Assembly: GCA_025738555.1 (NCBI GenBank)
Contig: JAOVFP010000002.1
Span: forward strand, 124,001-188,000
DNA: 64,000 nucleotides
Reading direction: 5' to 3'
From: Cyathus striatus
Taxonomy: Eukaryota; Basidiomycota; Agaricomycetes; Agaricales; Nidulariaceae
Both the position numbers and the translations under genes were made by a program. Shown here piece by piece: positions 35,590 to 46,808 of this stretch; position 1 is the stretch's first letter; every line of letters begins with the position of its first letter. The notes beneath the pieces were generated by a model. The model was not told the DNA's origin, did not search any database, and worked only from the letters and a program-made list of their open reading frames with translations.

Positions 35590-35785
35590 TCTTATGTTTT
35601 TCAGCATACTATCTTTTCTCGTTACGTTTACACTACTTCTGTCTTTCTTCGCGTCTGCTCCCTCGTTACGTGCGTAATCAATCAATTCTTTTCATGTGTC
35701 AAGACACATCACGGCGCTAACGGATGCTGTCTCCCCACACGCTGCTCCTAATCTCTTGGTGCGAGAGTGGTTTCAATTGGAGTCT
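35590..35785 (+). repeat. dispersed repeat, first copy
   Basis: Shares CTCGTTACGTGCG-Y-AAT and CATCACGG-Y-GCT-R-ACGGATGC, then CTCCCCAC and GAGAGTG blocks, with 41555-41722 in the same orientation. Moderately diverged, non-coding. Each copy lies 0.6-0.9 kb upstream of a forward gene. Confidence 0.6.
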
Positions 35786-36654
35786 ACGATCTGATTGAAT
35801 TCAGAAAAGCTCCTCGAAATTCTGATATAATCACAAGGTTTCATCTGATTCTTAAGTTTTAAGCGATCGGAACCGTAGGAATAAGTATAGGACCGTCAGA
35901 CCCTGAATTTCGACCATGTAAGTCCTGAACCTTCATTCGGGATGCATTCATTTCGTGCATGTGCGATTCGACGACTCATGCAATTCTAGGATCACCAACA
36001 GCCTGTTTACGATAAACTAGTCTCTGATACTGGTTCAATGGAAGATCGTAATATATATACCCCCTCACATTCCCGTTCAACCCCCAGCCCAGTATCTGAA
36101 ATAGAGAGAAACCAGTGTGTCATCGAGTTGTCGAGGTACCGGCAAGATGACGATGTTGAAGTCATGGAGTTCAATAAGGTATTTTTCAGACGAGGCTGCA
36201 GGTGAAGCCGATGCGTGCCTGGGATTGGTTGCGGTTGAGAGCCTTGAAGTACGATTATGTAAACGCCCACTATTCCAGTAGTATGTGTTAATAATAGTGA
36301 TTACGCCGTACGGCCCCTCCTTCTGATTAATTGATTGATCACGATCACAATTCAATATTTTCTGTCTTGTCTAGTCATTGGGAGGAATCCAACATAAGTC
36401 AGCTTTCGGTACCCAGACTGTATATATATCTTATCTGCATGATTTCATGGTCTGCCTCACTTTCCACTTCACTCATTCCATCTGACAATCCCACATACCG
36501 AACCTATCAACCTCTCATTCAATCTTTCAGACGCCGATCATTCCTTCATTCTTTTTACACTAAAAATCTATCTCTCTATCAAGAAGAGCGTCGTGGTCCG
36601 TGAATAACTCTAGACTAGATTCGATATTCCTTTCACCACAATAAAACTGGCAAA
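35786..36654. other. intergenic, upstream of the F-box-like gene
   Basis: No gene is supported; short opposing frames at 36007-36355 and 36331-36603 overlap. A TATATATATCTT run near 36420 lies about 235 bp before the next start codon. Confidence 0.35.
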
Positions 36655-37915
36655 ATGTCAGCTCCTATCTCAGTACCAGAAGATATTGCAGAGCTTATTG
36701 TGGAGAAAATCGAGATCTTAAATGATGAAGACTACTCCATCAGAAGCTGCGCATTAATATGCAGAAGTTTCACGGAACCTCTGCGGCGTCGTTTGTTTCA
36801 CAAGGTTGAACTCAAAGACAAAGACCATTATATGCGCTTTTACAGTATCTTTGTCTCTGTCCCAAAAATCGGATATCATATTCGCGGATTCCACTTGAAT
36901 GCCCAAACCATTCTAAGGGAGCCAACAGTTCCCTATCTCATTCGCACACTTCCCGATGTCAGAAGATTGTACCTGTGCTTCAGTGAGCCAACCAAAGAGA
37001 ACCGCAAGCGCGCAAACTGGCGATGTCTAAGACATTCATTGCAATATGCTTTGGAAACGATAATGAAAGCACCTTTTCTCGAATCTATAACCATTAAAGG
37101 ACTTCATAATATAGGACCGGCACATATCAAATCTTTGCTCCGAATACCTAACGTCGTATTAGATGATTCAAGCTTTGCATTTCAGAATCGCAAGGATAGG
37201 AAGTTGTCACGGCAAGACCGCGGTGGTTGTAATATTAGGTCATTAACCATTTCAAACCTACAGTTAACTACTATGCGTACTTTTATTGACGCATTGTCAT
37301 TCTCAAATTCGACATTGGGGGAGTTACGTGTCGGGAATTATGGTGATTCATTGGCGAATTTCACCATTGCCCAGAAGATCGTGACAATTCAGCGAGGTTC
37401 TCTCACTAAACTCGTACTTAAGTGTTTCATGGAATATACAAGTAAACCAGCTTCTCACTACATGATAGCGCACGACTAATCATCATTTATATTTCACAGA
37501 GCACCCTGCAGTACTTGACATTGGAAACCTTCCAAACCTTCGCATCTTCCATGTGTTTTTAAATTTTGATTGGTTTGCCCCCCTGGACGGTTTTCTACCA
37601 ACTTTTAGGACACTAAAAGAAGACAACCACATACAAGAAATAAAATTCATAATGTGGTATTGGTGTTTCTGCTGCGTGGAGGGCACCGTGGAAAGGGAGC
37701 TGATTGGCAGTCACGGTGGACTATGGGGACAGCCCTGGAGAGAATTTGATATGCTTTTAGGGCGGCTTGAACATGCAGAAAAGGTGGTGTGGGCGATTAT
37801 GCCAACCACAGATCCGACGAAATATTTCCCAGAAAATTGTCAATTTATTAGGTCGTTCACTCCTGAGACAGTTCGCAAGGGATTGTTACAGTTTGAGACA
37901 CGTAATGATATTTAA
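36655..37915 (+). CDS. F-box-like/LRR-type protein
   Basis: Two exons, 36655-37441 and 37500-37915, with a phase-1 GT-AG intron of 58 bp, give 400 aa. The N-terminus (VPEDIAELIVEKIE, then SIRSCALICRSFTEPLRRRLF) has the helix pattern of the F-box-like motif of Agaricomycetes. It is followed by leucine-rich, irregular repeats (LIRTLPDVRRLYL, APFLESITIKGLHNI, NIRSLTISNLQL, LTKLVLKCF, NLPNLRIFHVF). Such proteins usually act as substrate receptors in SCF ubiquitin ligases, but binding partners cannot be read here. No defects are seen. The pseudogene at 23356-24216 has a similar architecture. Confidence 0.8.
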
Positions 37916-38425
37916 GTAGATTACTAGCGACTTAACATGGACTCTTTGCTATCTTCACTTGATTCATTCATATTAAAATACTTAAAAGATGTCCATTCGA
38001 CATGTAAATATTTTGGATAGAAATGACTGTCGTTAGTCTAGAATAATATAGCCAATCTTAAGATTAACCATCGCTTTACTATCGGCCTAACTCGCGCAAT
38101 GTAACGCCACAATAAATCGGTTTTCTTTCTGCTTCATTTTCTCATGTGAAACTATGTGAATTTAACCGTAAGTACCTATACGTTTCAATTGGTTGAAACA
38201 TCATTCAAAACGTGCATAAGGTCGTCGCGAATTCAGAGGGAAGTTGTGTATGCAAAGTCATCAGTGCCCCACTTCTTCACATGCCTTTTCTTCCTTCTTC
38301 CTCCTCTCTTTTTCCCTCTGTCTCCTCTTCCCTCCTTCAGGCATCCTGCAAAGCCTTACACTCCCCTTCGCACCTCATCTCCTCATGCAACCTCCTCGTA
38401 CCTTCTTCCCCACCCGACGCATTGA
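37916..38425. other. intergenic
   Basis: AT-rich, then a C/T-rich tract (38270-38420) with overlapping shadow frames of the deubiquitinase fragment. No gene is seen. Confidence 0.4.
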
Positions 38426-39110
38426 TCATATTCCCCAGTCCCACACCAGGTCCGGCGGGGGTGGCACTGTGGCAGACGGAGTCCGCCGAGTCCGGCGCTC
38501 TCTTTCCTGCTCTTCCCACCCTTTTTCATGTCCGGCACGCCAGCGCGCTACTTCATCATCCATCATCGATGTAGGCACGTTGGTCTCTGTCGACTCTTGT
38601 TCTGTCTCGTTCCCAGGTTGAGGTGCCGCCGCTGCAGGTGCGGGTGCAGGAGCGGGTGTGTAGATGGGTGATGTGGATGAAGGTTGCTGCTGCTGTTGCT
38701 GGGATTGTTGAATGTAATTCTGATACCGCTCAACAATAATAGGCCTGATAGTAGTCAAATTATCCAATATATCCTGTCCATTCTACCCCCTCTCTCTTTA
38801 GTAACTCACCCCCCAAAAAAGTAGTAAAAAAACATATCAAACCCAAATTATTCTTATGCACAGGCTTTAATTTGACATCATAATCCTTATGTGTAGGAAT
38901 CTTATCAAGGACTAATGTAGCAGCTTTCGCGAAATACACGAAAGCGTTTTCGAGGTCGCTTTTATCATAGTATTCTTTTCCTTCGCGGCGGTATTTCTCT
39001 GCGAGGCGGAGGAAGTGTTTGAGTTCTTTGGTGTCGTCCCATAGGCCGTCCACTTCACGTGCTACGAGGTCTGCAATTGAGCTTGGGGGGTGTGGTGTTG
39101 GGGTTGTCAT
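38426..39110 (-). pseudogene. N-terminal fragment of a USP8/AMSH-type protein (USP8 dimerisation domain)
   Basis: From Met 39110 the reverse strand reads SIADLVAREVDGLWDDTKEL, then KHFLRLAEKYRREGKEYYDK, then LENAFVYFAKAATLVLDKIP, a clear N-terminal dimerisation/MIT-like helical domain of fungal ubiquitin hydrolases. A second piece (38767-38426) continues DILDNLTTIRPIIVERYQNY and a Gln-rich and Ala/Pro-rich linker. No GT-AG pair joins the two in frame (the expected NGQDIL lies after a TAG near 38785). No rhodanese or UCH catalytic domain follows downstream. I read it as a truncated gene copy; the intact paralogue should be elsewhere. Confidence 0.65.
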
Positions 39111-40002
39111 TTGTGTGGGTGGGTGCGGGGTGGGTGAGAACAGTCTGGGGAACAGCTTATACCCTTGTATCATTCTCCAACTTTCTAAGGCATGAATCTA
39201 CACTGCGCATTGATCCCATAGAAACCACCAACGAACTCAAAGATCCCACCACACCAACTTGGAATCAGTCATCATTCTATTGGACATGCTGTGTAGTGTT
39301 AATCGAACAAACTATGATGCAATGAGTTCAATTTACTCACTATAAATGATGTATATCAGATTGTCGGGAATGATTGTGTCTGGGTCGGTATACATAGACT
39401 TGACCGACAGCGCTCAACTCGGAACTCGGTGTTGTATACTTAGGATCTTGTTTCAATTATACTTATCTTACATCTCTCTCTTATAAAGTCATTACGATTT
39501 AACCAAGAAAGCCGTCAGAAAATACCCACAAGTACCCAGTGCCATGTGCATATAACACGGACATTCACACCCAAAATTACATCTTCGTGGTCCAAGAAGA
39601 TGAACCCATGCCGCCGCGAAGATTGTGAACAGCCTAGAGTATTTGATTTGATTTGATACTTATTAATGGAAGATGTACCTAAGCGCTTAATACTGGCACT
39701 GACAGATCACCGTGTGATCATGTGCGTACGGGATAAGGAACCTATGGAGTCCTCACTGGCAAGGATATATATACTATAATGCGTCATTTAAAATTTGCAT
39801 ATCAGTATACGTGATATGTAAAGGATAGAGGTCAATGTAATTATATCGAGAGGATCATTTTATTGGGGATCATATGAGTCACTGATATTAACAGCGAGAT
39901 AGGCGGGCTGTGTACGTACTTGATAACCATATATTTTATAAACTATTGCTGGGCCACACATACTTTATTTAAAACTTCTACAATAACATTAAACCTTGGA
40001 GT
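39111..40002. other. intergenic, no feature seen
   Basis: The forward frame at 39059-39325 is a shadow. AT-rich sequence follows. Nothing is supported. Confidence 0.4.
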
Positions 40003-40605
40003 ATGACAGTTGCATTAATTTGCATCATCAAAGCATCAAGCAACTCCATTCTCATGAATCTTCACCCATCCTTCACCATTGTTCACACTCTTCTCACATC
40101 GCAAACTGAGGAGCTGACTCTCACACCTACAAAGAAGATCCTAATGGACCAGGAGGATACAAAACTGGTCCTCAGTGGGGGTAATGTTCCTGGGTGGGCG
40201 AATTATGTTAAAAGGGGTGATCATGATCATAGCAGAAACTTCAATACTAAGAAAGCTGATTCAGATTCTGAGGGCTTCTATGATTGGCTTAACCCCAAGT
40301 ACAATAATGTTTGCCACCATTGTGGTCTCCCTGATCACTGCTCTTCTCATTGCATATCCCATATGCCTCAACACATCAAGGACAAGATTATAAATGAAGC
40401 TTGTAACTGTCATCATAAATGCTCTCCTTCACCTGTTGCCAATCATGCTTGTTTTGTTGCTTCTAACTCTGACCTCGACTCCAATTCTGATATCGACACT
40501 TTTGAATTGCTTTCTATGCTCAAGATATCATCACTCACCCTGTTTCCAAATCGGTTTCTGTGGGGGCTGGAAAGGGATGGAAAGGATGATAGGTTAGATT
40601 CTTAG
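40003..40605 (+). pseudogene. Copia-type Gag fragment with CCHC zinc knuckle
   Basis: The 200-codon frame has a helical N-terminal part ending in SQTEELTLTPTKKILMDQED, a pattern seen in Gag of Ty1/Copia elements of mushrooms. A zinc knuckle follows, C-x2-C-x4-H-x4-C in VCHHCGLPDHCSSHC. No protease, integrase or reverse transcriptase follows within 3 kb and no LTRs were found, so it is an isolated remnant. Confidence 0.65.
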
Positions 40606-41554
40606 TTTCAGTGGGGGGTATTTTTGTTTTGTTTTGGTGGTTGATTTCTTTTCCTCCTTTTCTGTACCTCTTCCCCGAGTGGGGGTGTCAGAGTTTGGGT
40701 TTTGTCTCAGAGGCACAGCCACTGCATTATACATGCATTGTTGCTCCTGGTCAATTTACTGCTTTGTCTGTCATCACATTGTCGATCTGCTCTATCATCC
40801 CAGTTTTTCTCCATGGTCAGCTCTTAAAACCCCCCTTCTATTCCTGACATGCGCCACATAATAAATTACAATACACATAATTGAAAATATCATAAAAAGT
40901 CACACATCACATGTTTACATAATTAACAAGGGTTTACATGTAGAAGTTAATTGATTTACAGATTAATATGAGGATCCCAATCAGGTTTATGTTCCTGAAC
41001 ACCTTTCCATAATTCAATGCACGATCCATATTCTACTTCTGAGGTTGAGACCAAAATTAATACATTTGTACGCAGCACTTGCCTGGTCCACACTCACTTG
41101 TGTCAAAATCACAACTCTTCATGATGCAATTACGTAATTATCCAACCCTAAAGTAGTAATAGGTTCCTACGCCAGGGAGTGAGGGTACCTCAAGACTTGC
41201 TTAAGAAGCAAACCGACCCGATGTATTTTTACGAAATCTTCGGACCCCCCCGTGCCCCACTGCATTGTTGGTTTAATATTTCGGGCAGAAAAAGCATGAA
41301 AAAGAAGAAACATGTTGAGGTTCAAGTTTTTAACTTGCACAAGGCCAATAGATAAATGAGAGTAGTTTCCGTGTGGGCCATGAAGTTCTTGCTCGTCACT
41401 GACCTTGTTCATCCTCCTGCTCCAATTTTGTCTCACAGATCCTCACAGATCGTCTGGCTCGTTTATCTCGCCTATCGTATTTTTGCATTACCCACCCTCC
41501 CATCCACAGCTTTATGGTTGCCTTTCCATATTTACATCTCATTTTTTCTATCTC
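40606..41554. other. intergenic with a dispersed repeat
   Basis: No gene is seen. TTAACTTGCACAAGGCCAAT at about 41331 repeats the sequence at about 26638, which follows the inverted tRNA-like segment. This suggests two insertions of one short retroposon. Confidence 0.4.
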
Positions 41555-41722
41555 GTTTACATTACATGTTTACTTTATCGTCGCGCTCGCACTACTCGTT
41601 ACGTGCGCAATGAATCTGCTTTTTATAGCGGTTTCGAGGTGCATCACGGTGCTGACGGATGCAACCTCCCCACAGCTACTCCTTACTCTTCACATGTGAG
41701 AGTGATTTCGATTGGTCAGTGA
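41555..41722 (+). repeat. dispersed repeat, second copy
   Basis: Matches 35590-35785 in direct orientation, with conserved blocks around CTCGTTACGTGCG and CACGG-Y-GCT-R-ACGGATGC. Non-coding. Confidence 0.6.
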
Positions 41723-41888
41723 TGAAGTTTTCCTGTGGAGCGTACGTCAATGAGTGAAATTATGTAAGTCACCACATTTTCCGTGTACAAGTCACATGCA
41801 CTTCTTAGTTTCGATTTGTGCAAGTCGCTGGACGCTGTTTCCAAGCTGTTTCAGCGTTACATAATACGGTTATTTCTATACCTTTCTC

Positions 41889-42230
41889 AAGGTGTACTGG
41901 GAATGTCAACTGTTAGATTTAGAAGCTATTCGCGTGTGATACTTAGAATTTGTATTAGTCAACTAAAATTTGTGGGCGCACGTGTGGCGTCGAATCGCAC
42001 GAGAAAGCATAATGGGGTGTCACAGTGTGGTGTATACCCATTTATAAACCATTCTCTAGGCGTGCTGCCAGTGGGCCAGTCAACTTGTAAAATTAGATGC
42101 TATTCGACAATTATATCTAGAGTACCAGCAGCCGAATTAGTTGTGGGTGCACTGGTGTCATACAATTGCACTGACCAGGTTACTTGGATGAAAGTGTGGC
42201 GTAGACCATTGCTGTTGTTGTTACCGAGTG
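41889..42230 (+). repeat. imperfect direct repeat, two units of about 167 bp
   Basis: Units starting at about 41892 and 42059 share GTCAACT, then AAATTAGA(A/T)GCTATTCG-like sequence and a later GTGGGTGCAC/GTGGGCGCAC block. They form part of a 158-codon open frame (41783-42259) that I regard as accidental. The array ends 90 bp upstream of the small gene at 42347 and may belong to its promoter region. Confidence 0.45.
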
Positions 42231-42346
42231 CAATTGTATCTGCTAATCAAAAGATATAAAAGTAGCGTGCTTTGAATAAGTAGAAGTGTCTTCAAAACCA
42301 CACTTCTCTACTACTACTGTTTCTCATTTCAAATTATCGATTAAAC

Positions 42347-42697
42347 ATGCCTGATCAAAATACCATTAAGAATTCTTCCTCAAAAACAAGTACGTCGTGC
42401 ATGCAACCCCGTTGACGCTCTAATCAATCCTTTCTACTAGGGTCTCTCCAGCAGATTGCCAACTCGCTAGGATTCAGTACTTCATATGTGGAAAAACGCG
42501 CAGAAGACGGAGTTACTTGGATCGTAACTTGTTACGGTGAGTTTCTGAAGTTTCAATGCCAATGAAAACAGGTTCTGATATTATATATAGCTGGTTTTTA
42601 TGAAGGTACTGGAAAAAATGTAAATTTACAAACCGCTCGAGACGATGCTGCTATTGAGGCCAGATACAATCTTTTGAATTCTTCATCTCACTGGTGA
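42347..42697 (+). CDS. small dsRNA-binding-motif-like protein
   Basis: Three exons, 42347-42389, 42441-42536 and 42591-42697, with GT-AG introns of 51 and 54 bp, give 81 aa. The order LQQIANSLGFS, then Y-x(10)-WIVTCYAG, then GTGKNVNLQTARDDAAIEAR, follows the alpha-beta-beta-beta-alpha spacing of a dsRBM. Here G-x-G-x-(N)-x-(K/R) sits before an Ala-rich final helix. Stand-alone dsRBM-like proteins of this size occur in many Agaricomycetes; RNA binding is inferred. TTATAAACC and AGATATAAAAG near 42245-42260 are TATA-like and lie about 90 bp upstream. No defects are seen. Confidence 0.7.
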
Positions 42698-43716
42698 CTG
42701 ACGTAGAAATGACCCTCTTACTACTTTCAGCATGTATCTTCAATCCTGACTCGTCAATGTAGACGAAAGACTATGTATTTTATGCAACAAATCTAAATTG
42801 TATTTGGTGAATAAGATGCTCAACTAAGTCAAGCTGTAAACACAGGTACATACTTAGTGGGGGAATTGTAGACTTCCGCAAGCACGTGTTGTGTGAGACT
42901 TTTCTTTGCCTTGAATATTCCAAGTGGGGATTAGTGGGTTATTACTGTGGGTGAGCATTTCTATTGGTACATGTGTATAGAAAGATGGTAGTGAAACAAG
43001 TTCCGAGAAAATATATGGAGCAACATACATGACGCAACAACGCGACGACAAAACCCTTTTGCAAACAGACAAGTGTTTTTGTCAATGACACTCAGACTGC
43101 GAGGCACTAGCTGCCATGATACCAGGTGCAGTTTTCTTTTTATCGTGCACTTGAAAAGTACCGTTTGAAAGACGAACAAACTGAAAATGACACCCAAATT
43201 TGAGCTCATAGTACTCACGTTGTTATTGAGAACGTAAAAAGGGGAATAACGACATCCTGGACTAACTTCAGCTATCGCCAAATCTACTTCTACGCACCTC
43301 ATACCTCATACTTGAAACCTAAACATGACTTATGATCATAGATTCAACATCATGCGTGGGTTAGTATTCCATTGATGTTGTACTCAAAAGAGTCCAATGA
43401 TCAATATCTCTACAGATAACTGCCACAAAAAAGCTAGACTTCAAGGATCCGTATTTGGAAATACCATCTGGAACGAGTCGGAAACATTTTAGTTGGATGG
43501 TTGTCTGCAGTTGTAAGTCCAACTACGCAATGCTGCTATTGGGTGTTTTGTGATGCTTCCACGTAGCGCACCTGGAACCCGGCTACGGGTACCAAATCAC
43601 AACGTTTCTGCTAGGGGCGGGAGGGCATACTCGAAGGCATGAGTAATCAATGCTGTGTAGAGGCGTAAATTGCCTAAAGGAGCGAATGACAAGGAGTGGG
43701 CAAATGAGCAGCGTGC
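42698..43716. other. intergenic, possible decayed dsRBM-like copy
   Basis: At 43325-43490 a short two-piece frame (MTYDHRFNIM, then NCHKKARLQGSVFGNTIWNE and a TAG) vaguely resembles the start of another small dsRBM-like protein. Evidence is too weak to call a gene. Nothing else is seen. Confidence 0.25.
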
Positions 43717-43810
43717 GGGGTAACGAATACTCCCTGCAAACGAGACTCAGACTCTGGTTCTGGCTAGGTGACATATGGGGTAATGAACACTCCCTGTAAA
43801 CGAGCTGACT
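43717..43810 (+). repeat. two 60-bp tandem units
   Basis: GGGGTAACGAATACTCCCTG at 43717 and GGGGTAATGAACACTCCCTG at 43777, each followed by YAAACGAG, give a 60-bp period. They immediately precede the basic ORF at 43866 and could be part of a mobile-element leader. Confidence 0.6.
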
Positions 43811-43865
43811 CCAGTCCTTTGTTCTCACCACTTCCCCTGGAAGTTCATCCACCTATCCAACCTAT

Positions 43866-44477
43866 ATGACAACACAACTAAATATGAAACCATTTAGTAG
43901 ACGCTGGAAAGCCTCACAAAGAGTGAACCAGCTTGCGTTGCACGGATGGACCCAACAGAAACCGTTGGGAATAGATAGGTTTTGGTGGTTCCCGAGAATC
44001 AAGTTTGAAAGATTCCAGGAAGGAACCACGGCATGGGTCATGGTGGAGGAGGCAGACTCATGGTTTGAGCGAACTCCAACGGCGACACCGAAGGAGTCTG
44101 GTCAGGCCGAACCAGGGGATAAGCGGTCAACCCCCGGTCCCAAGCAAGGACAGAAACTGAAGGATCCTAAGGGTTCTAAGGAGACCAAGGGACGGAACAA
44201 AGCTGGGGCTGCTAACCCCAAGCCTGAAGCAAAGACGAAGGCATCCGTACCTAAAGCTAAGGCACTGAAAGCTGTGGCAAAGGAAATCTGCATGTGTAAG
44301 GGGTGTAGTAACCCCGTGTTCACAGCATATGCAGGACCTTGTTTCAGGCCTGGAAATGATGATGTCTACCATAGCTACGGTAGATATTGCCAGGTGTGCC
44401 AAAGCGGAGAACCTGCCCCCTCAGGCAGCGCCCCAAAGGCGAATAAGAGAAAGGGGAAGGGAAAGAAGAAGGCTTAG
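43866..44477 (+). CDS. unassigned basic protein with Cys-rich motif
   Basis: Uninterrupted frame of 203 aa. Residues 25-68 form an aromatic-rich segment (GIDRFWWFPRIKFERFQEG, AWVMVEEADSWF). Residues 70-140 are Lys/Pro/Ala-rich and highly basic. Then come C-x-C-x2-C (ICMCKGCSNP), a distal Cys and a C-x2-C (YCQVCQSG), a plausible zinc-binding module, and a KRKGKGKKKA tail. I do not recognise the family. Composition suggests nucleic-acid binding. It sits between a 60-bp tandem repeat and a LINE-like 3' end, so it may be ORF1 of a retroelement. A further open frame (44501-44728) with WFCGPWNGLKK and DDWWTGVVCQDHKG follows after 23 bp. Confidence 0.5.
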   Translation: MTTQLNMKPFSRRWKASQRVNQLALHGWTQQKPLGIDRFWWFPRIKFERFQEGTTAWVMVEEADSWFERTPTATPKESGQAEPGDKRSTPGPKQGQKLKDPKGSKETKGRNKAGAANPKPEAKTKASVPKAKALKAVAKEICMCKGCSNPVFTAYAGPCFRPGNDDVYHSYGRYCQVCQSGEPAPSGSAPKANKRKGKGKKKA

Positions 44478-44500
44478 CGGCTTTCACCCTCCCAACAAGC

Positions 44501-44728
44501 ATGTCATTTCAGTGCTGTAAAAGGTTTTCACAGGATTGGTGGTTCTGTGGACCATGGAATGGGTTAAAGAAGGGAGTAGGTGAAAAAGTGCCGACACATC
44601 TAGTGACAGGCAACCCTTCGGACGATTGGTGGACTGGTGTGGTATGTCAAGACCACAAAGGAACCCTCAGGGTAACTGCCAGGAAAGGCGACGTCTCTTT
44701 AGTGATCATGCTGAGCAGGAAGCTGTGA
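44501..44728 (+). CDS. unassigned 75-aa ORF downstream of the basic protein
   Basis: Starts 23 bp after the previous stop. It is Trp- and Cys-rich at the N-terminus (QDWWFCGPWNGLKKG) with WWTGVVCQDHKGTLRVT in the middle. The aromatic pattern is reminiscent of the first domain of the 43866 ORF. It may be a continuation of one degenerate reading unit rather than a gene. Confidence 0.25.
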   Translation: MSFQCCKRFSQDWWFCGPWNGLKKGVGEKVPTHLVTGNPSDDWWTGVVCQDHKGTLRVTARKGDVSLVIMLSRKL

Positions 44729-45399
44729 TAAAGCATGTGAGCGAGACAGAGACCCCTCCCAGAGAAATCTGGTGGGGAACAGGAACCGTAACAGGGGACT
44801 GTAGCAGCGTATTAGCCTTAGCCTATAGGTGGGAGGAGACACACATCTCCAACCCATTGGCAGGACTGCGACTGGCTCGAGAGGATAAATCCTCTGTCCG
44901 CGGGTGTACACCAAGTGCATCCGTGTAAGTTATAAACACGGGAAATGGCCGGCCAGGTTACTAGAACTTGGTTTCGGTTTTGTAAAGGGAGGGTTTACAC
45001 CCATGACAGGCGCTGCCTGGTTATGTGTGTGCACACCTTTACAGTGATAGGAGTTGGCCGAGATTAGATGGCCGGTGGATAGGGCATATGTTGAAACCCT
45101 AGGAGGTCTATAGCAAAGACAGTGATTTCCCGAGAGGGCGATTGCAACCGTTAAAGTAAAGCGGTCTCGACAAAATCCACAGGAGGGAAGGGGGCATGCA
45201 GCGCCCCCCCACTTCTGCTTCTTCATGGGAGATGCTCTTAGTAGCGGCTTGGGAGTAGGATCAACCTGTAGCAATGGGCACTTTGCTTGTTGTGAAAGTG
45301 CGAAAACATTATTGAAGCTTTTAGTTTCAGTAGTGTTTAGCTACCTACTTATCCCGAGAGCCACGAAAAGGCATCTCCAATTCCCGGGTCAACCCAAAA

Positions 45400-46790
45400 T
45401 AGATTGAGACAGTTTCTCCCACACGCCACCCGACTTCATGGGCTTCCCCCTTCTCCACCAGCATCGCCAAGAACAAGGAAGAGGCTGTCGCACTGGATGC
45501 GGCAGATAATGCTGACATTGTTATCTATACTTACAGCTCAGGTTATAAGGACAACATTGGTGCTTCTGCTGTCCTCTACAGGCAGGGATAGGAGGTTGCA
45601 CGACTCCGCCATCTTCTTGGATCGGACTCTTGCTTTGTGGTTTTTAATACGGAATGCGCAGGCCTCCTGCTCGGTGCTCACCTTCTCGGTAAACAAGGGA
45701 GAGTCACAACAGTCGCTTTTGCAGTCGACAACCAAGCTTCTATTCTGGCCGCAGGGGGGCACTATCTACGACCTGGGCATTATATTTCAGACGCATTTCT
45801 GGAAACCCTGGAGGGCGCTGTAGGGAACAATGCTCAAATTACCCTTCGCTGGGTGCCGGGGCACTGCGATGTTCTAGGGAATGAAGCAGCTGATCAGGAG
45901 GCGAAGCGCGCCATTATACAAGGCTCAAGCTTACGCAAGAATCTACCTCCCCTTCTCCGCACCGCACTTCCCTTCTCGAAATCAGCACTACGGGCAGCAT
46001 TCAAGAAGAAGATCAAGGCTGCTGCGGTAGCATACTGGCAATCGTCACCATGCCACCCGAGGGTTAGCCGCAACATACCAGCTAAGTCGTCCCCATTTAA
46101 CTCCGCTCTGTTGCTCCAGTTACCTCGACGATTGACAAGCCTTATCATGCAGCTAACTCCATTTCTACACCGCATAGGAAAAGTAGCATCGCCCCATTGT
46201 ACGAAGTGTAACTCTGCCTCTCCAGAGTCGGTTGAACACTTCTTGTTACGATTCCTTGCCTACTTGGACCGACGCAAACCACTGTTGATACAATGTGCCA
46301 AACGAGACAGGGATATTTCCCTACGCAAGATCCTCAAGGACCCAGAGAACCTCGCAGCTCTCGCTGACTTCGTTAACGCTACTGGCCGCCTCAAACAAAC
46401 GTTAGGAGTGATACCCCGTTGGAGTCCAACACGAGATGGTGATGATTAGGAGTGACGCTGGGTTGAAGATGGGGAGGAGGAAATTTTTAGGCTTACTTTA
46501 TACTCAGTCGCAAACGAGCTGGCTCACATCTGCACAACAACAACACGATGCACTGGCCACCAGGCCACAACACCACAACCGATGGTGCGCGCTCACCCAC
46601 AAGTGTCGCCACCAGACCAACCCTCCTGGTGTCTCGTTCCCTGGGCAGACATCCCGAGTTTATGTTATAACCGCCGGCACTACCATACACTCTATCACAT
46701 TGTACTCTCTTACTCTGTACCTCACCTTACTCTTAGGTAGACGCTACACTGTCGAGACATATGGTCTTCCATCACCGACATAAAATACAA
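45400..46790 (+). mobile_element. LINE (non-LTR retrotransposon) 3' end, degenerate
   Basis: RNase H sequence is recognisable over two frames: VIYTYSSGYKDNIGASAVLY (45515-45580), a stop, then FNTECAGLLLGAHLL, VDNQASILAAG and WVPGHCDVLGNEAADQEAK (45637-45915). These carry the acidic positions of the fold and the His-containing WVPGH loop. The frame 45637-46449 continues to the C-terminal zinc-knuckle-like CTKCNSASPESVEHFL, where the expected last Cys is lost. An A-rich stretch (AAATAAAATAAAAT near 46794-46808) may be the poly(A) end. No endonuclease or RT domain is present, so the copy is 5'-truncated or decayed. Confidence 0.75.
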
Positions 46791-46808
46791 GATTTAAATA
46801 AAATAAAA

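Noticed and set aside
41783..42259. 158-codon forward ORF
   Set aside because: It spans a two-unit direct repeat upstream of a real small gene; the repeat explains the open frame.
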